Positions 8,619 through 15,619 of a DNA stretch of 23,579 nucleotides are shown here, in pieces (the first letter of the stretch is position 1; the number at the start of each line of letters is the position of its first letter). The stretch covers positions 1 through 23,579 of the IMG/VR virus record IMGVR_UViG_3300044858_002271; one strand, 5' to 3'. The stretch is from a virus. The translations under genes were made by a program, and so were the position numbers. The notes beneath the pieces are model-generated. The model made no database searches. It saw nothing but the letters and a program-made list of their open reading frames with translations, and was not told the origin of the DNA.

Positions 8619-8822
8619 GTGACCCCTGCTGATTGGGCTGCAATAGCCGTATCCGTAACCACCTTAATTGGCGCTTTAGCCATGGGTGTAAAACATTTAA
8701 CAAAGCACTATCTATCGGAACTTAAGCCCAATGGTGGCTCTAGCCTCAAAGATACCGTCAATGCGCTAGAGAAAAAAGTTGAATTACTAACTGACTTAGT
8801 TAAGGAAGCATTAAGGAAATAG
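8619..8822 (+). CDS. Small membrane / coiled-coil protein beside endolysin
   Basis: A 67-residue protein starting at a GTG with AAGGAG six bases upstream. Residues ~7-26 (AAIAVSVTTLIGALAMGV) form one membrane segment. Then comes ELKPNGGSSLKDTVNALEKKVELLTDLVKE, a motif plus coiled coil typical of small actinophage proteins encoded next to lysins. A longer reading from 8559 would overlap the tail gene heavily and lacks a good RBS. It could be a holin partner or antiholin. Its stop is followed by the endolysin ATG after one base. Confidence 0.7.
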   Translation: MTPADWAAIAVSVTTLIGALAMGVKHLTKHYLSELKPNGGSSLKDTVNALEKKVELLTDLVKEALRK

Positions 8823-9272
8823 ATGACAACTGTTGCCAAGAGAGCCACACCTGCTGCAATCGCTGTGTTGCGCCAGGCAACGGCACTAAGACCAAAGCGT
8901 AAGAAAGCAAGTGATGGTTTATTACCATCTGCTTCTCACTTAAAACAGAGTCCTACTTCAGACCATAACACAGGGTATGCAGTTGACTTAACCCACGACC
9001 CTAAAAATGGTATAGATTGTTTTGAAATATACGAGAAGTTAAAAGAAGATAAACGAGTTAAGTATTTAATATTTACTGGTAAAATTTGGTCAGCCAAAAA
9101 TGGTGAAACTAAATATACTGGAGTTAATCAACATAATAAACACCTACATATTTCCATCAAAGACAACTGTGGTAATGACACATCACTGTGGTTTGGCTGG
9201 ATGGGAAAAGCAAAAACACTCAACAAGGTAGTAGCATCAGTAAAGCCACTGCCAAAAAAGGAGAATCAATGA
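8823..9272 (+). CDS. Endolysin, M15/VanY-like peptidase
   Basis: A 149-residue lysin. SDHNTGYAVDLTHDP (H48, D55) and HNKHLHISI (H107, H109) supply the His/Asp zinc ligands expected of M15-type D-Ala-D-Ala or L-Ala-D-Glu peptidases, which cut the peptide stem of the cell wall. A segment KRKKASDGLLPSASHLKQSP precedes the metal motif, as in phage relatives. There is no signal peptide, so release to the wall should depend on a holin. The last ~25 residues are basic. AAGGAAATAG precedes the ATG. The stop overlaps the next start as ATGA. Confidence 0.8.
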   Translation: MTTVAKRATPAAIAVLRQATALRPKRKKASDGLLPSASHLKQSPTSDHNTGYAVDLTHDPKNGIDCFEIYEKLKEDKRVKYLIFTGKIWSAKNGETKYTGVNQHNKHLHISIKDNCGNDTSLWFGWMGKAKTLNKVVASVKPLPKKENQ

Positions 9273-9481
9273 AGGATTTAATCGCAAGATTAAAGAGCAA
9301 AAAGACTAAGGCTGCAGTTAAGTCTTATCTTCGTGCAGTACTAGCCTCAGCAATTACTATGGGATTAGCCCTTGCTGCTGACCTAGCACCTGAATATGCA
9401 ATTTTAATCGGCTCTATCGCAGGTCCACTCGCTAAATGGGCAGACAAAACCGAAAGAGAATACGGTTTAGGTTCTAAATAA
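9269..9481 (+). CDS. Candidate holin, small membrane protein
   Basis: A 70-residue protein with a basic N terminus (MKDLIARLKSKKTKAAVKSY), then hydrophobic segments around 23-40 and 44-55 (LASAITMGLALAADL, AILIGSIAGPLAKW) and a charged C-terminal tail. Two short membrane passes directly after an endolysin are typical of a holin. GGAGAATCA precedes the ATG, which overlaps the lysin stop. The gene ends 24 bases before a strong terminator, closing the late operon. Holin function is inferred from topology and position. Confidence 0.65.
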   Translation: MKDLIARLKSKKTKAAVKSYLRAVLASAITMGLALAADLAPEYAILIGSIAGPLAKWADKTEREYGLGSK

Positions 9482-9504
9482 CTTAATACTGTTTAAACAA
9501 AAGA

Positions 9505-9546
9505 CCCCCGCAGTCAAGAGAAATCTTGATTAGCGGGGGCTTTTTT
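9505..9546 (+). terminator. Rho-independent terminator after lysis cassette
   Basis: Arms CCCCCGC and GCGGGGG enclose a second perfect stem, TCAAGA/TCTTGA, around a GAAA tetraloop, and the outer stem is followed by CTTTTTT. This is a textbook terminator for the rightward late transcript. Confidence 0.9.
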
Positions 9547-9635
9547 GTATGTTCGCCTGCTTTACCTATTTTCCCTTATAGGTACCCCACAATACATTTC
9601 CCCAAATGTAAAGCGGTTAATGCAACTATAACACA

Positions 9636-9857
9636 CTAATCACAATCCATACCTGGGTTATCTACTGGAGTAGGAGCAGTAATTAATGCACCACAACCAA
9701 CGCACTCTGCATCTGTAAACCATAAAACAATTTCGCCTTTTTGAAATATGCATTTGACTTTAAAAACTTGAACACCACAAGGGCAAACATGCGTTGGAAT
9801 ACCACGGTAATCTTGCTGTGCAAAGTGTTGCTTTCGCTTACGCTTCAGCAACCACAT
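9636..9857 (-). CDS. Actinophage-type Zn-ribbon protein
   Basis: A 73-residue leftward gene. Residues 24-27 give CPCG and residues 52-55 give CVGC, followed by GALITAPTPVDNP. This layout matches small Zn-ribbon proteins common in actinobacterial phages (from memory). The N terminus is basic (WLLKRKRKQHF). Longer readings upstream would run through the divergent control region. The chosen ATG has AGGA seven bases upstream. It is transcribed away from the replication operon, so it could be a regulator of the shared promoter region, but no function is established. Confidence 0.65.
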   Translation of the reverse strand: MWLLKRKRKQHFAQQDYRGIPTHVCPCGVQVFKVKCIFQKGEIVLWFTDAECVGCGALITAPTPVDNPGMDCD

Positions 9858-9865
9858 ACACTTAT

Positions 9866-9893
9866 CCTGTTCTGCACGAACAGGAGTATACTG
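9866..9893. promoter_or_regulatory. Divergent promoter/operator region with palindromes
   Basis: A perfect 19-bp palindrome, CCTGTTC and GAACAGG separated by five bases (9866-9884), is followed by AGTATACT (9886-9893). The latter is its own reverse complement, so it offers a TATACT -10 element on both strands. The leftward Zn-ribbon gene starts at 9857 and the rightward replication operon at 9981. The arrangement suggests one operator controlling both. -35 elements are poor on both strands. Confidence 0.5.
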
Positions 9894-9933
9894 GTAAACT
9901 GAAATTAAATAACAATCATGTAATTCCTTGGGC

Positions 9934-9987
9934 GTGTCGCAGGATAGAGGAGCGAGGTAGGTGTAGACTCCTCTATTGCTATGACAC
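9934..9987 (+). promoter_or_regulatory. Leader hairpin enclosing the nuclease start codon
   Basis: A 9-bp perfect stem, ATAGAGGAG (9944-9952) with CTCCTCTAT (9968-9976), is extended by GCA/TGC and GTGTC/GACAC across small bulges. The ATG at 9981 lies in the lower stem. The only GAGGAG nearby is paired in the upper stem, and no Shine-Dalgarno stands within 15 bases of the ATG. This looks like a translation-controlling leader. Confidence 0.5.
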
Positions 9988-10835
9988 TTGAAGAAAAAAC
10001 TGGCAAGAACTACATCTCTCACAGCGCCATGAGTACATGGCTAAACTGTGGGTGGTCGTACTATCTTAGCCGAATACAGAAAGTGCCTGAGAACCCATCC
10101 TACTGGCTTGTAGGTGGCAAATCTGTGCACGAGTGCACCGAGTGGTATGACCGTATGGACCCAAAGATGCAACAGATTGCAGATGTAGATTGTCGTGCAG
10201 TCTTTGTAGACATTTGGCAAAAGAACTACGACTTGGCAAATAACGGGATGCCCTTCCGTGCAGGAGGTAGGTCAAGCAAACAGTATCCAAATAAAGAGGA
10301 TGCTAGTTGGTGGTTAGAACACGGACCTAAAATGTTCCACTACTGGATTGAGTGGCGCAAACAAGAAAAACCCTACACTCCATATCTACTTTCAGATGGT
10401 ACCTTCGCTGTTGAAACAGAACTTAATGTTGAAGTTGGCGGAGTATTAATGAAAGGTTTTCTTGATAGATTAATGGTATCTCCTGAGGGAGAACTTACCG
10501 TTATAGATATTAAGACATCAACAAAGGAACCAGCCAGCCACACACAACTAGGAACCTACGCCGTCATGTGCGAAAAAACTATAGGTGTTCGCCCTACCAA
10601 GGGTGCATACTTTATGGCACGCACAGGGGAATTAACTATCCCCGTAGACCTAGACCACTATACAGAAAGTCGTTTAGGTTCACACCTAAGAGGCTTCAAA
10701 ATTGCGATTGACAATAACATATTCATACCACAACCTGGATTTATGTGTGGTACATGTTCTGTCAGTCACGCTTGCTATGCAGTCAAAGGTAAGGACTCAC
10801 ATAAATATCCCGAACTAGGAGAAACAAATGAGTGA
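9981..10835 (+). CDS. Cas4/RecB-like PD-(D/E)XK nuclease with Fe-S cysteines
   Basis: A 284-residue nuclease. HE at 50-51, D162 in GFLDRL, D176-I-K178 and a QxxxY motif (Q189, Y193) form the PD-(D/E)XK core of the RecB/Cas4 family. One early Cys (C23, in LNCGWSYYL) and three late ones (C256, C259, C265) match the four-Cys Fe-S cluster of Cas4 and AddB-type nucleases. A DNA-end processing or recombination exonuclease is likely. It is the first gene of the replication operon. There is no Cas1 or CRISPR nearby, so it is a phage recombination enzyme rather than part of an adaptation module. Confidence 0.8.
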   Translation: MTLEEKTGKNYISHSAMSTWLNCGWSYYLSRIQKVPENPSYWLVGGKSVHECTEWYDRMDPKMQQIADVDCRAVFVDIWQKNYDLANNGMPFRAGGRSSKQYPNKEDASWWLEHGPKMFHYWIEWRKQEKPYTPYLLSDGTFAVETELNVEVGGVLMKGFLDRLMVSPEGELTVIDIKTSTKEPASHTQLGTYAVMCEKTIGVRPTKGAYFMARTGELTIPVDLDHYTESRLGSHLRGFKIAIDNNIFIPQPGFMCGTCSVSHACYAVKGKDSHKYPELGETNE

Positions 10836-11208
10836 AAACACACCAATACAAATCAACTTCAAGACCAAGAAAGATGGCATGTTAATTAACCTTCGTGCTA
10901 ACGATGGTGCTGAACTTGATAATTTGCTAAACCAAATTACTGAGCGCCTTGCTGCGTTAATTGATTTGGAAAAAACAACTGAGGGCATGGCTGTTGTAAA
11001 GAACGCCTTCCCTCAATCACAAGTGGTTAGTTCACCGTCTACACCAACAACAGCAGCACCAGCAGGTGCACCTGATTGTGCGTGTGGTGGAGGAAACATG
11101 CGTTTCGTACCAGCAGGTATTGCTAAATCTACTGGTCGCCCTTACAAGGCATTTTATGCTTGCCCTAAACCACAGGGTCAGGCTTGCCAAAACAAGGTTC
11201 CTGCATAG
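10828..11208 (+). CDS. Zn-ribbon protein, possible ssDNA-binding partner
   Basis: A 126-residue protein. Residues 1-60 form an alpha/beta N-terminal region (INFKTKKDGMLINLRANDG...LLNQITERLAALI). A Ser/Thr/Pro/Ala linker follows, then a Zn ribbon with CAC near 84-86 and later Cys in FYACPKPQGQAC, similar to GRF-type or topoisomerase C-terminal ribbons. Such proteins sit beside replication genes in actinophages and may bind single-stranded DNA; this is inferred. It overlaps the nuclease stop by eight bases and has GGAGAAACAA before its ATG. Confidence 0.65.
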   Translation: MSENTPIQINFKTKKDGMLINLRANDGAELDNLLNQITERLAALIDLEKTTEGMAVVKNAFPQSQVVSSPSTPTTAAPAGAPDCACGGGNMRFVPAGIAKSTGRPYKAFYACPKPQGQACQNKVPA

Positions 11209-11211
11209 CAA

Positions 11212-11991
11212 ATGCGCTTACTCTCTCGCGCAATCAGGACTGCTTCTCAGGGTGGTGCCACGCTTCCAACGGTGTGGCGCTCCCTGATGGAGCAACAGAT
11301 AGCATTTAGGCGAGGCGAAGTTAGCATGGTTGCAGGACCACCAGGTGCTGGTAAATCTACCTTTGCCTTATCACTTGCTGTACACGCACAAGTGCCAACA
11401 CTTTATATATCTGCTGATACACACTCTCATACTATGAGTTTGCGTTTGCTTGCTATGTTAACTAACAGAACACAAGCAGAGGTTGAACCTATGATGGAAG
11501 CAGATAGAGAGTGGGCAGCGCAGATGTTAAAACCTGCAGACCATATTATGTGGGAGTTTGATTCTGCGCCAACATTAAAAGATATTGAAGATGCAATCCT
11601 TGCAGCGAGAGAACGCACTGGCAAGGATGTTGAACTTATAGTTCTTGATAATGCGGTTGATGTCACGCTAGATGGACAAGATGAGTGGGGTGGGCTACGC
11701 ACTCTTATGCGTGAACTCAAATGGTGGGCACGAGATACTGGTGCTGCTGTGGTTGTTTGTCACCACACTAGCGAGGGCGTTACTGGTAATCCATGTCCAC
11801 CACGCTCATCATTACATGGAAAAATTGCACAGACTCCTTCTCTAATACTTACTGTGTTTGGGCAGATTGCTTCTATGGGTGTATGTGCTGTGAAGAATAG
11901 ATACGGACCAGCAGATGCCAATGGTGCTTCACCAGTTTGGTTATCTTACGACCCTGCAAGTATGCAGATTAAGGATGCAGTAACAACATGA
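11212..11991 (+). CDS. RecA/DnaB-superfamily ATPase
   Basis: A 259-residue ATPase with Walker A GPPGAGKST (42-50), Walker B ELIVLDN (D146) and a VVVCHHTSEG segment (H184, H185) that fits the RecA-fold motif 3 position of DnaB-like helicases. It lacks the DnaB N-terminal domain and is about half the length of DnaB, so it is a single-domain helicase or recombinase-like protein as seen in many actinophages. It lies between the Zn-ribbon protein and the primase pair, in line with a replication role. No good Shine-Dalgarno precedes the ATG. Confidence 0.8.
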   Translation: MRLLSRAIRTASQGGATLPTVWRSLMEQQIAFRRGEVSMVAGPPGAGKSTFALSLAVHAQVPTLYISADTHSHTMSLRLLAMLTNRTQAEVEPMMEADREWAAQMLKPADHIMWEFDSAPTLKDIEDAILAARERTGKDVELIVLDNAVDVTLDGQDEWGGLRTLMRELKWWARDTGAAVVVCHHTSEGVTGNPCPPRSSLHGKIAQTPSLILTVFGQIASMGVCAVKNRYGPADANGASPVWLSYDPASMQIKDAVTT

Positions 11992-12308
11992 CATGGGAAA
12001 TAAAGTTAGTTGAAAATATGGGTGAGTTAATCGGCTCGCCAAATAGTGAAAGTGTAGTTGTGCCGACAGAACCACTGCTTGAAGATATTAAAAAACAGTT
12101 GCAATTTATACCAAAAAATTTTACTTGGACAGTGGGATGGAGAACTTATGTTTGGCAAGAAACGGAAAAAAAAGAATTTAAAGACCTTACTCAAAGTGAA
12201 CATGACAAACTATATGATGGAGAAACCCTCAGTCACCCCGAAGATGGTGGAGAAAGCGATAAAGGACTCGGAACTACCACAGGCGATGAAGGAAACTCTG
12301 CTCAGTGA
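11988..12308 (+). CDS. Unknown acidic protein in replication operon
   Basis: A 106-residue acidic protein starting in an ATGA overlap with the ATPase. Residues 1-70 (MTWEIKLVENMGELIG ... KNFTWTVGWRTYVWQE) look like a folded alpha/beta domain known in phage genomes but unassigned. The last ~35 residues (SHPEDGGESDKGLGTTTGDE) are low-complexity and overlap the next gene in another frame, so they may be a loosely constrained tail. Function unknown. Confidence 0.6.
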   Translation: MTWEIKLVENMGELIGSPNSESVVVPTEPLLEDIKKQLQFIPKNFTWTVGWRTYVWQETEKKEFKDLTQSEHDKLYDGETLSHPEDGGESDKGLGTTTGDEGNSAQ

Positions 12309-12564
12309 ACTACCTGAGTTTGTGGAACACATTGATGAAGCAACAGATAAAATCTTCAACCCTTCCTCCATCTGGTTTGAATCAGTCCAGTTTGCTGACT
12401 ATGTGGGTCAACTTGCTATACATCTCCAAGACGAACACGGAGCAGACTGCCGAGAAGAAATCGCTGAACGATTAACAATGATGAGTGAGTCATTTAAACA
12501 ACTAGCAGAACATGCAATGTTAGTGATAGACCAATTAGAAAGCAGACAAAATGGCGCACAGTAA
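12214..12564 (+). CDS. Unknown helical protein, start uncertain
   Basis: About 116 residues, beginning MMEKPSVTPKMVEKAIKD. It is mostly helical, with ELPEFVEHIDEATDKIF and IWFESVQFADYVGQLAIHLQDEH segments and a long C-terminal helix. The body resembles a family of phage proteins placed in replication operons, function unknown. The upstream gene overlaps it by about 95 bases in a different frame. No convincing Shine-Dalgarno is seen, and starts at 12202, 12217 or 12250 are also possible. The ending overlaps the next gene. Confidence 0.6.
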   Translation: MMEKPSVTPKMVEKAIKDSELPQAMKETLLSELPEFVEHIDEATDKIFNPSSIWFESVQFADYVGQLAIHLQDEHGADCREEIAERLTMMSESFKQLAEHAMLVIDQLESRQNGAQ

Positions 12565-13288
12565 TAAGGAAATGCTATCTATAATTTGGTGTGACAATGG
12601 CACTACAGATGGTAAGTTTACAGAAGGTTTAGTTTATACACTGATACATGCACATACATACGGTGTGCCAATTAATAACGCTATCCGTGTACAAGGTAAT
12701 CAGATAGCAAGACAGCGCCAAGCAGCCATTGAAATGTGGCAAAAAGTAGGTACAGACTGGGCATTGTGGGTTGACTCTGACATTGTACTAACACAGGACA
12801 TGCTCAAGACCCTATGGGATACAGCAGATAAAGTTGTTCGCCCTGTAGTAAGTGGCGTTTATTTTATATCTAAACAAATGGAAGGTTCATTGATGCAACC
12901 TATGCCATGTGTATTTAATGAAGGTAATAACGAATATGAAATTGCCTACTTACATCCGTTGCCTAAGAATCAAGTAGTTAAGGTTGACAATGCTGGTATG
13001 GGTTTGGTCTTAATGCATAAGAGTGTATTGAAAGCATTAAATGAAAAGTTCCCTGATGACTTTTGGTTTGGTGAAAACAATGAGCGAGGAGATAAGTTTA
13101 TAGGTGAGGATATTGCCTTCTTCCGTAAGGTTAGACAGTCAGGTATTCCTGTTCATGCTCACACTGGTGTGATAGCCAAGCACATGAAACGGTTTGCATT
13201 TGATGATGCATATTACAATCTTTATTGGGGAGCAGTTGAGTTAGCAGAAAGGAAAGAGCGTGAGTCTACAGAAAAGCAACAAGCGTAG
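12551..13288 (+). CDS. GT-A-type glycosyltransferase inside replication operon
   Basis: A 245-residue cytoplasmic enzyme with RVQGNQIARQRQAAIEMW followed by the DxD motif WVDSDIVL (D75, D77). Then come VVSGVYFISKQ, DNAGMGLVLMHKSVL and IGEDIAFFRKVRQSGIPVHAHTGVIAKH, the acceptor-side pattern of small phage glycosyltransferases. It differs clearly from the tail-region glycosyltransferase, with which it shares fold-level motifs only. Placement among replication genes hints at early expression and possible modification of DNA bases or of a host component. The target is unknown. Confidence 0.75.
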   Translation: MAHSNKEMLSIIWCDNGTTDGKFTEGLVYTLIHAHTYGVPINNAIRVQGNQIARQRQAAIEMWQKVGTDWALWVDSDIVLTQDMLKTLWDTADKVVRPVVSGVYFISKQMEGSLMQPMPCVFNEGNNEYEIAYLHPLPKNQVVKVDNAGMGLVLMHKSVLKALNEKFPDDFWFGENNERGDKFIGEDIAFFRKVRQSGIPVHAHTGVIAKHMKRFAFDDAYYNLYWGAVELAERKERESTEKQQA

Positions 13289-13622
13289 AGGTGCACACTT
13301 TGAAATAGAACTGGTGGATTGGTTTATGTCCAACGGTATAAATGCCCAACGCTTACCGCGTTCGGGGCGCAATGATGTTGGTGATGCCTATGTACCAGGA
13401 GTTAATGGTGCTTATGTTGTAGAGGCTAAGGCTCCAAGGCGTGATGGTCGCATTGACCTGTCGGGTTGGTTGCGTGAGGCTGATGTTGAAGCAGACAACT
13501 ATATGAATCAGAAAAAATTAAAGGTAAGACCAACACCTTTAGTAATAATCAAGGCAAGCAATAAAGGAATAGGAGAAGCGTATGTCGTTCAGAGGCTCAG
13601 TGATGTCCTCCCCAACCTCTAA
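13260..13622 (+). CDS. Holliday-junction-resolvase-like nuclease
   Basis: A 120-residue PD-(D/E)XK nuclease. An early Glu in RRGAHFEIELVDWF, D39 with GD at 41-42 (SGRNDVGD) and EAK at 55-57 (VVEAKAPR) give the E...D...ExK core seen in archaeal Hjc-like and VRR-type phage resolvases. Its likely role is cleaving branched DNA before packaging. The start is a GTG at 13260, overlapping the glycosyltransferase by 29 bases. Confidence 0.7.
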   Translation: MSLQKSNKRRGAHFEIELVDWFMSNGINAQRLPRSGRNDVGDAYVPGVNGAYVVEAKAPRRDGRIDLSGWLREADVEADNYMNQKKLKVRPTPLVIIKASNKGIGEAYVVQRLSDVLPNL

Positions 13623-13980
13623 GCACGACATAGTAAAAGTACTTGAGCATTATGGTTTTACGATTCCAGAAAATCGTGGTGGATGGATGTCAGTTAGATG
13701 TGTATTCCATAACGACCATGTTAAATCGGCTCGTGTAAGCATTGATGGCGGTGGCTTTAGATGTTTTGCTTGCGATATGGCTGGAGATGTTTATTCAATT
13801 ATCATGAAAAGAGAAGGAGTTAATTATGGTGAGGCTCTCAAAATCGCAGAGGGAATTACTGGCGAAGGCAACAGAGAACTACGAAAGAAACCTAGGAGAG
13901 GCTCTCCCATATCTAGCGACTCGCGGTATAACAGAAGCAACGGCTCGTATGTTCCGCCTCGGCTTCGTGGCGAGTCCTGA
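13582..13980 (+). CDS. Primase zinc-finger protein (CHC2 domain only)
   Basis: A 132-residue protein with an N-terminal CHC2-type zinc finger (C40, H43, C61, C64; VFHNDHVKSARVS and FRCFACDMAGD), the template-reading domain of DnaG primases. It lacks the catalytic Toprim domain, which the next gene carries in another frame. Residues ~100-132 are basic and Ser/Arg-rich and overlap that gene. AGGAGAAGCGT precedes the ATG. It is likely to act with the Toprim protein as a two-chain primase. Confidence 0.85.
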   Translation: MSFRGSVMSSPTSKHDIVKVLEHYGFTIPENRGGWMSVRCVFHNDHVKSARVSIDGGGFRCFACDMAGDVYSIIMKREGVNYGEALKIAEGITGEGNRELRKKPRRGSPISSDSRYNRSNGSYVPPRLRGES

Positions 13981-14446
13981 AACAGGACATGAAATATATC
14001 AAGGCAAGTTAGCAATACCATACTTAACACCATCAGGTGTAATTGATATTCGTTTCCGTAGTTTAAACAATGACAACGGACCGAAGTATCTTTCTCGCCC
14101 TGGTGCTACTACCCACATCTATAACATTAGCGCTCTGACTCAAGACAGTAGTATGTTAGTTGTTTGTGAAGGTGAGATTGATACCATCATTGCAACTCAA
14201 GTTGGCTTTACTGCGGTTGGATTACCTGGTGCTAACAACTGGAAACCATACTACTCAAGAGTGCTAGATGGTTGGGAAAAGATTATGTTGTTTTGTGATG
14301 GTGATAATGCAGGCAGGGAAATGGCTAAGACAATTAGCCGTGAACTAGACAATGTATTCCCTGTGTTTATGCCTGACAATCAAGATGTTAACGATGTGTT
14401 CCTAACCGAGGGAGCAGATGGATTACGCAGACGAGTGGGTGCCTAA
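13826..14446 (+). CDS. Primase Toprim-domain protein
   Basis: A 206-residue protein. Residues 20-60 (YLATRGITEATARMFRLGFVAS) and 60-85 match the N-terminal part of the DnaG RNA-polymerase core. The Toprim motifs are VVCEGEIDTIIA (E115) and LFCDGDNAGRE (D158, D160), giving the expected acidic triad. AAGGAGTTAATT before the ATG is an excellent RBS, so this is an independent gene and not a broken 3' half. It overlaps the zinc-finger gene by 155 bases in another frame. Confidence 0.85.
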   Translation: MVRLSKSQRELLAKATENYERNLGEALPYLATRGITEATARMFRLGFVASPETGHEIYQGKLAIPYLTPSGVIDIRFRSLNNDNGPKYLSRPGATTHIYNISALTQDSSMLVVCEGEIDTIIATQVGFTAVGLPGANNWKPYYSRVLDGWEKIMLFCDGDNAGREMAKTISRELDNVFPVFMPDNQDVNDVFLTEGADGLRRRVGA

Positions 14447-14448
14447 CC

Positions 14449-14847
14449 TTGGCTAAGAACTCATCATTTGATTTAGACTTTGGATACGGAAGAAAAGGAG
14501 AACAACTTGTTGAAGAACTACTCACCGAGGGTAGAACTGTGGAAGTTAAGAGAGATAGAAAATGGTACAAGACTAACAACTTATACATTGAAACTTCCTG
14601 CTATTTTAAAAAGACCGAAGCATGGGCAGATTCAGGTTTATCAGTCACAGAGGCTTCCTATTGGGCTTTCGTTCTACAGGTATCGGTCATCATGGTACCT
14701 ACACCTGTACTTAGGTATGCAGTAGATAACTTTGGTAGAGAAATAACCTGCGAGATACCACCTAACTTAAGTAAAGGTTATCTAATTACAGTAGATGATT
14801 TGATGACCGCAACTAGAAAGTATAATGATGAGCCAACCAATGGATGA
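14449..14847 (+). CDS. PD-(D/E)XK-like nuclease
   Basis: A 132-residue protein with LDFGYGRKGEQLVEELL, then VEVKRDRKWYKTNNLYIE, which gives a D...ExK core (E32, K34) and a late Glu, a small nuclease family found in actinophage replication operons. The rest (VIMVPTPVLRYAVDN) is unassigned. The start appears to be a TTG at 14449 just after the primase stop; no in-frame ATG lies before the motif. The substrate is unknown. Confidence 0.65.
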   Translation: MAKNSSFDLDFGYGRKGEQLVEELLTEGRTVEVKRDRKWYKTNNLYIETSCYFKKTEAWADSGLSVTEASYWAFVLQVSVIMVPTPVLRYAVDNFGREITCEIPPNLSKGYLITVDDLMTATRKYNDEPTNG

Positions 14848-15523
14848 ACAAGATAAAGTTTGGGAAACTATTTATAGTATAGCCCGACAAGTATCAAGCC
14901 GTTCTAATCGTATCCATCGTGGGCTTGTAAGTATTGATGATTTATACCAGCACATGTCCTTATGGGCACTAGAACACTGGCATAAGATTGAACAATGGGA
15001 AAATGAAGAAAGTTTAAAGTATAAATTACGCAGAACTTTTTACAATGAAGCACAAAAGTATGTGGCTAAGGAGCGCTCAAGATACTCACGCTCTCCAATG
15101 TCTGACTCTTTTTACTACACGCATCAAGTATTGCATGAGTTACTACCTGATGTATGGGAGCATGTTGGTTGGGTTGATACACCTGACATGTCAAAGGAGT
15201 TTATCTCACACACAAGTAAACCATCAGAGGGTGGCAATAGATTGGCGTTGTTATCAGATGTTGCCTTTGGTTTAGACCGCTTGAATAAGAACGATAAAGA
15301 CTTGCTCCGTATGCGGTATGCACAAGGTGGTATGGATTTTGCTGCCCTTGCTGAAACTTATGGTGCAAGTGATGAAGCCATACGCAAGCGTGTTAAGCGT
15401 GCCTTGGATAAGTTGCAAGATAGGCTAGGCGGAGAGCCACCTGTTTGGCGTGGGCGTAGGCGTATTCGTAGTAATGCAGAAGCACAAGCAGAGATAAGAA
15501 ACCAAGAAGAAAGAGGGGACTAA
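14825..15523 (+). CDS. Phage sigma factor, sigma-70-like
   Basis: A 232-residue protein. Residues ~35-90 (GLVSIDDLYQHMSLWALEHW ... FYNEAQKYVAKERSR) fit sigma region 2. Residues ~150-200 (LNKNDKDLLRMRYAQGG, FAALAETYGASDEAIRKRVKRALDKL) are a clear region 4 helix-turn-helix. The basic tail (WRGRRRIRSNAEAQ) may aid DNA contact. It probably redirects host RNA polymerase to phage promoters, possibly late ones. It overlaps the previous gene by 23 bases. The ATG ATG pair leaves the exact start open. Confidence 0.8.
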   Translation: MMSQPMDEQDKVWETIYSIARQVSSRSNRIHRGLVSIDDLYQHMSLWALEHWHKIEQWENEESLKYKLRRTFYNEAQKYVAKERSRYSRSPMSDSFYYTHQVLHELLPDVWEHVGWVDTPDMSKEFISHTSKPSEGGNRLALLSDVAFGLDRLNKNDKDLLRMRYAQGGMDFAALAETYGASDEAIRKRVKRALDKLQDRLGGEPPVWRGRRRIRSNAEAQAEIRNQEERGD

Positions 15524-15619
15524 ATGAAAACTATATTATTGGAGTTGCAGATGATGCTCCTTGATTTAGAATTCTATAAGTTAGTGTTAGAAATATTTAT
15601 TGGATTGGGTATTAATTGA
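15524..15619 (+). CDS. 31-residue hydrophobic peptide
   Basis: A tiny gene immediately after the sigma-factor stop with GAGGGGACTAA before its ATG. The product is 31 residues and rich in Leu, Ile and Met (LLELQMMLLDLEF, LVLEIFIGLGIN), so it may form an amphipathic or membrane helix. Its TGA overlaps the TTG start of the next gene. I do not recognise it. The RBS and coupling argue that it is translated. Confidence 0.55.
   Translation: MKTILLELQMMLLDLEFYKLVLEIFIGLGIN

Noticed and set aside
9858-10022. Longer start for the leftward Zn-ribbon protein
   Set aside because: It would run through the divergent control region and into the nuclease gene; the ATG at 9857 has an AGGA at good distance.
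13826-13980. Primase as a single frameshifted gene
   Set aside because: The Toprim gene has its own strong AAGGAG and ATG, and both overlapping parts look functional.
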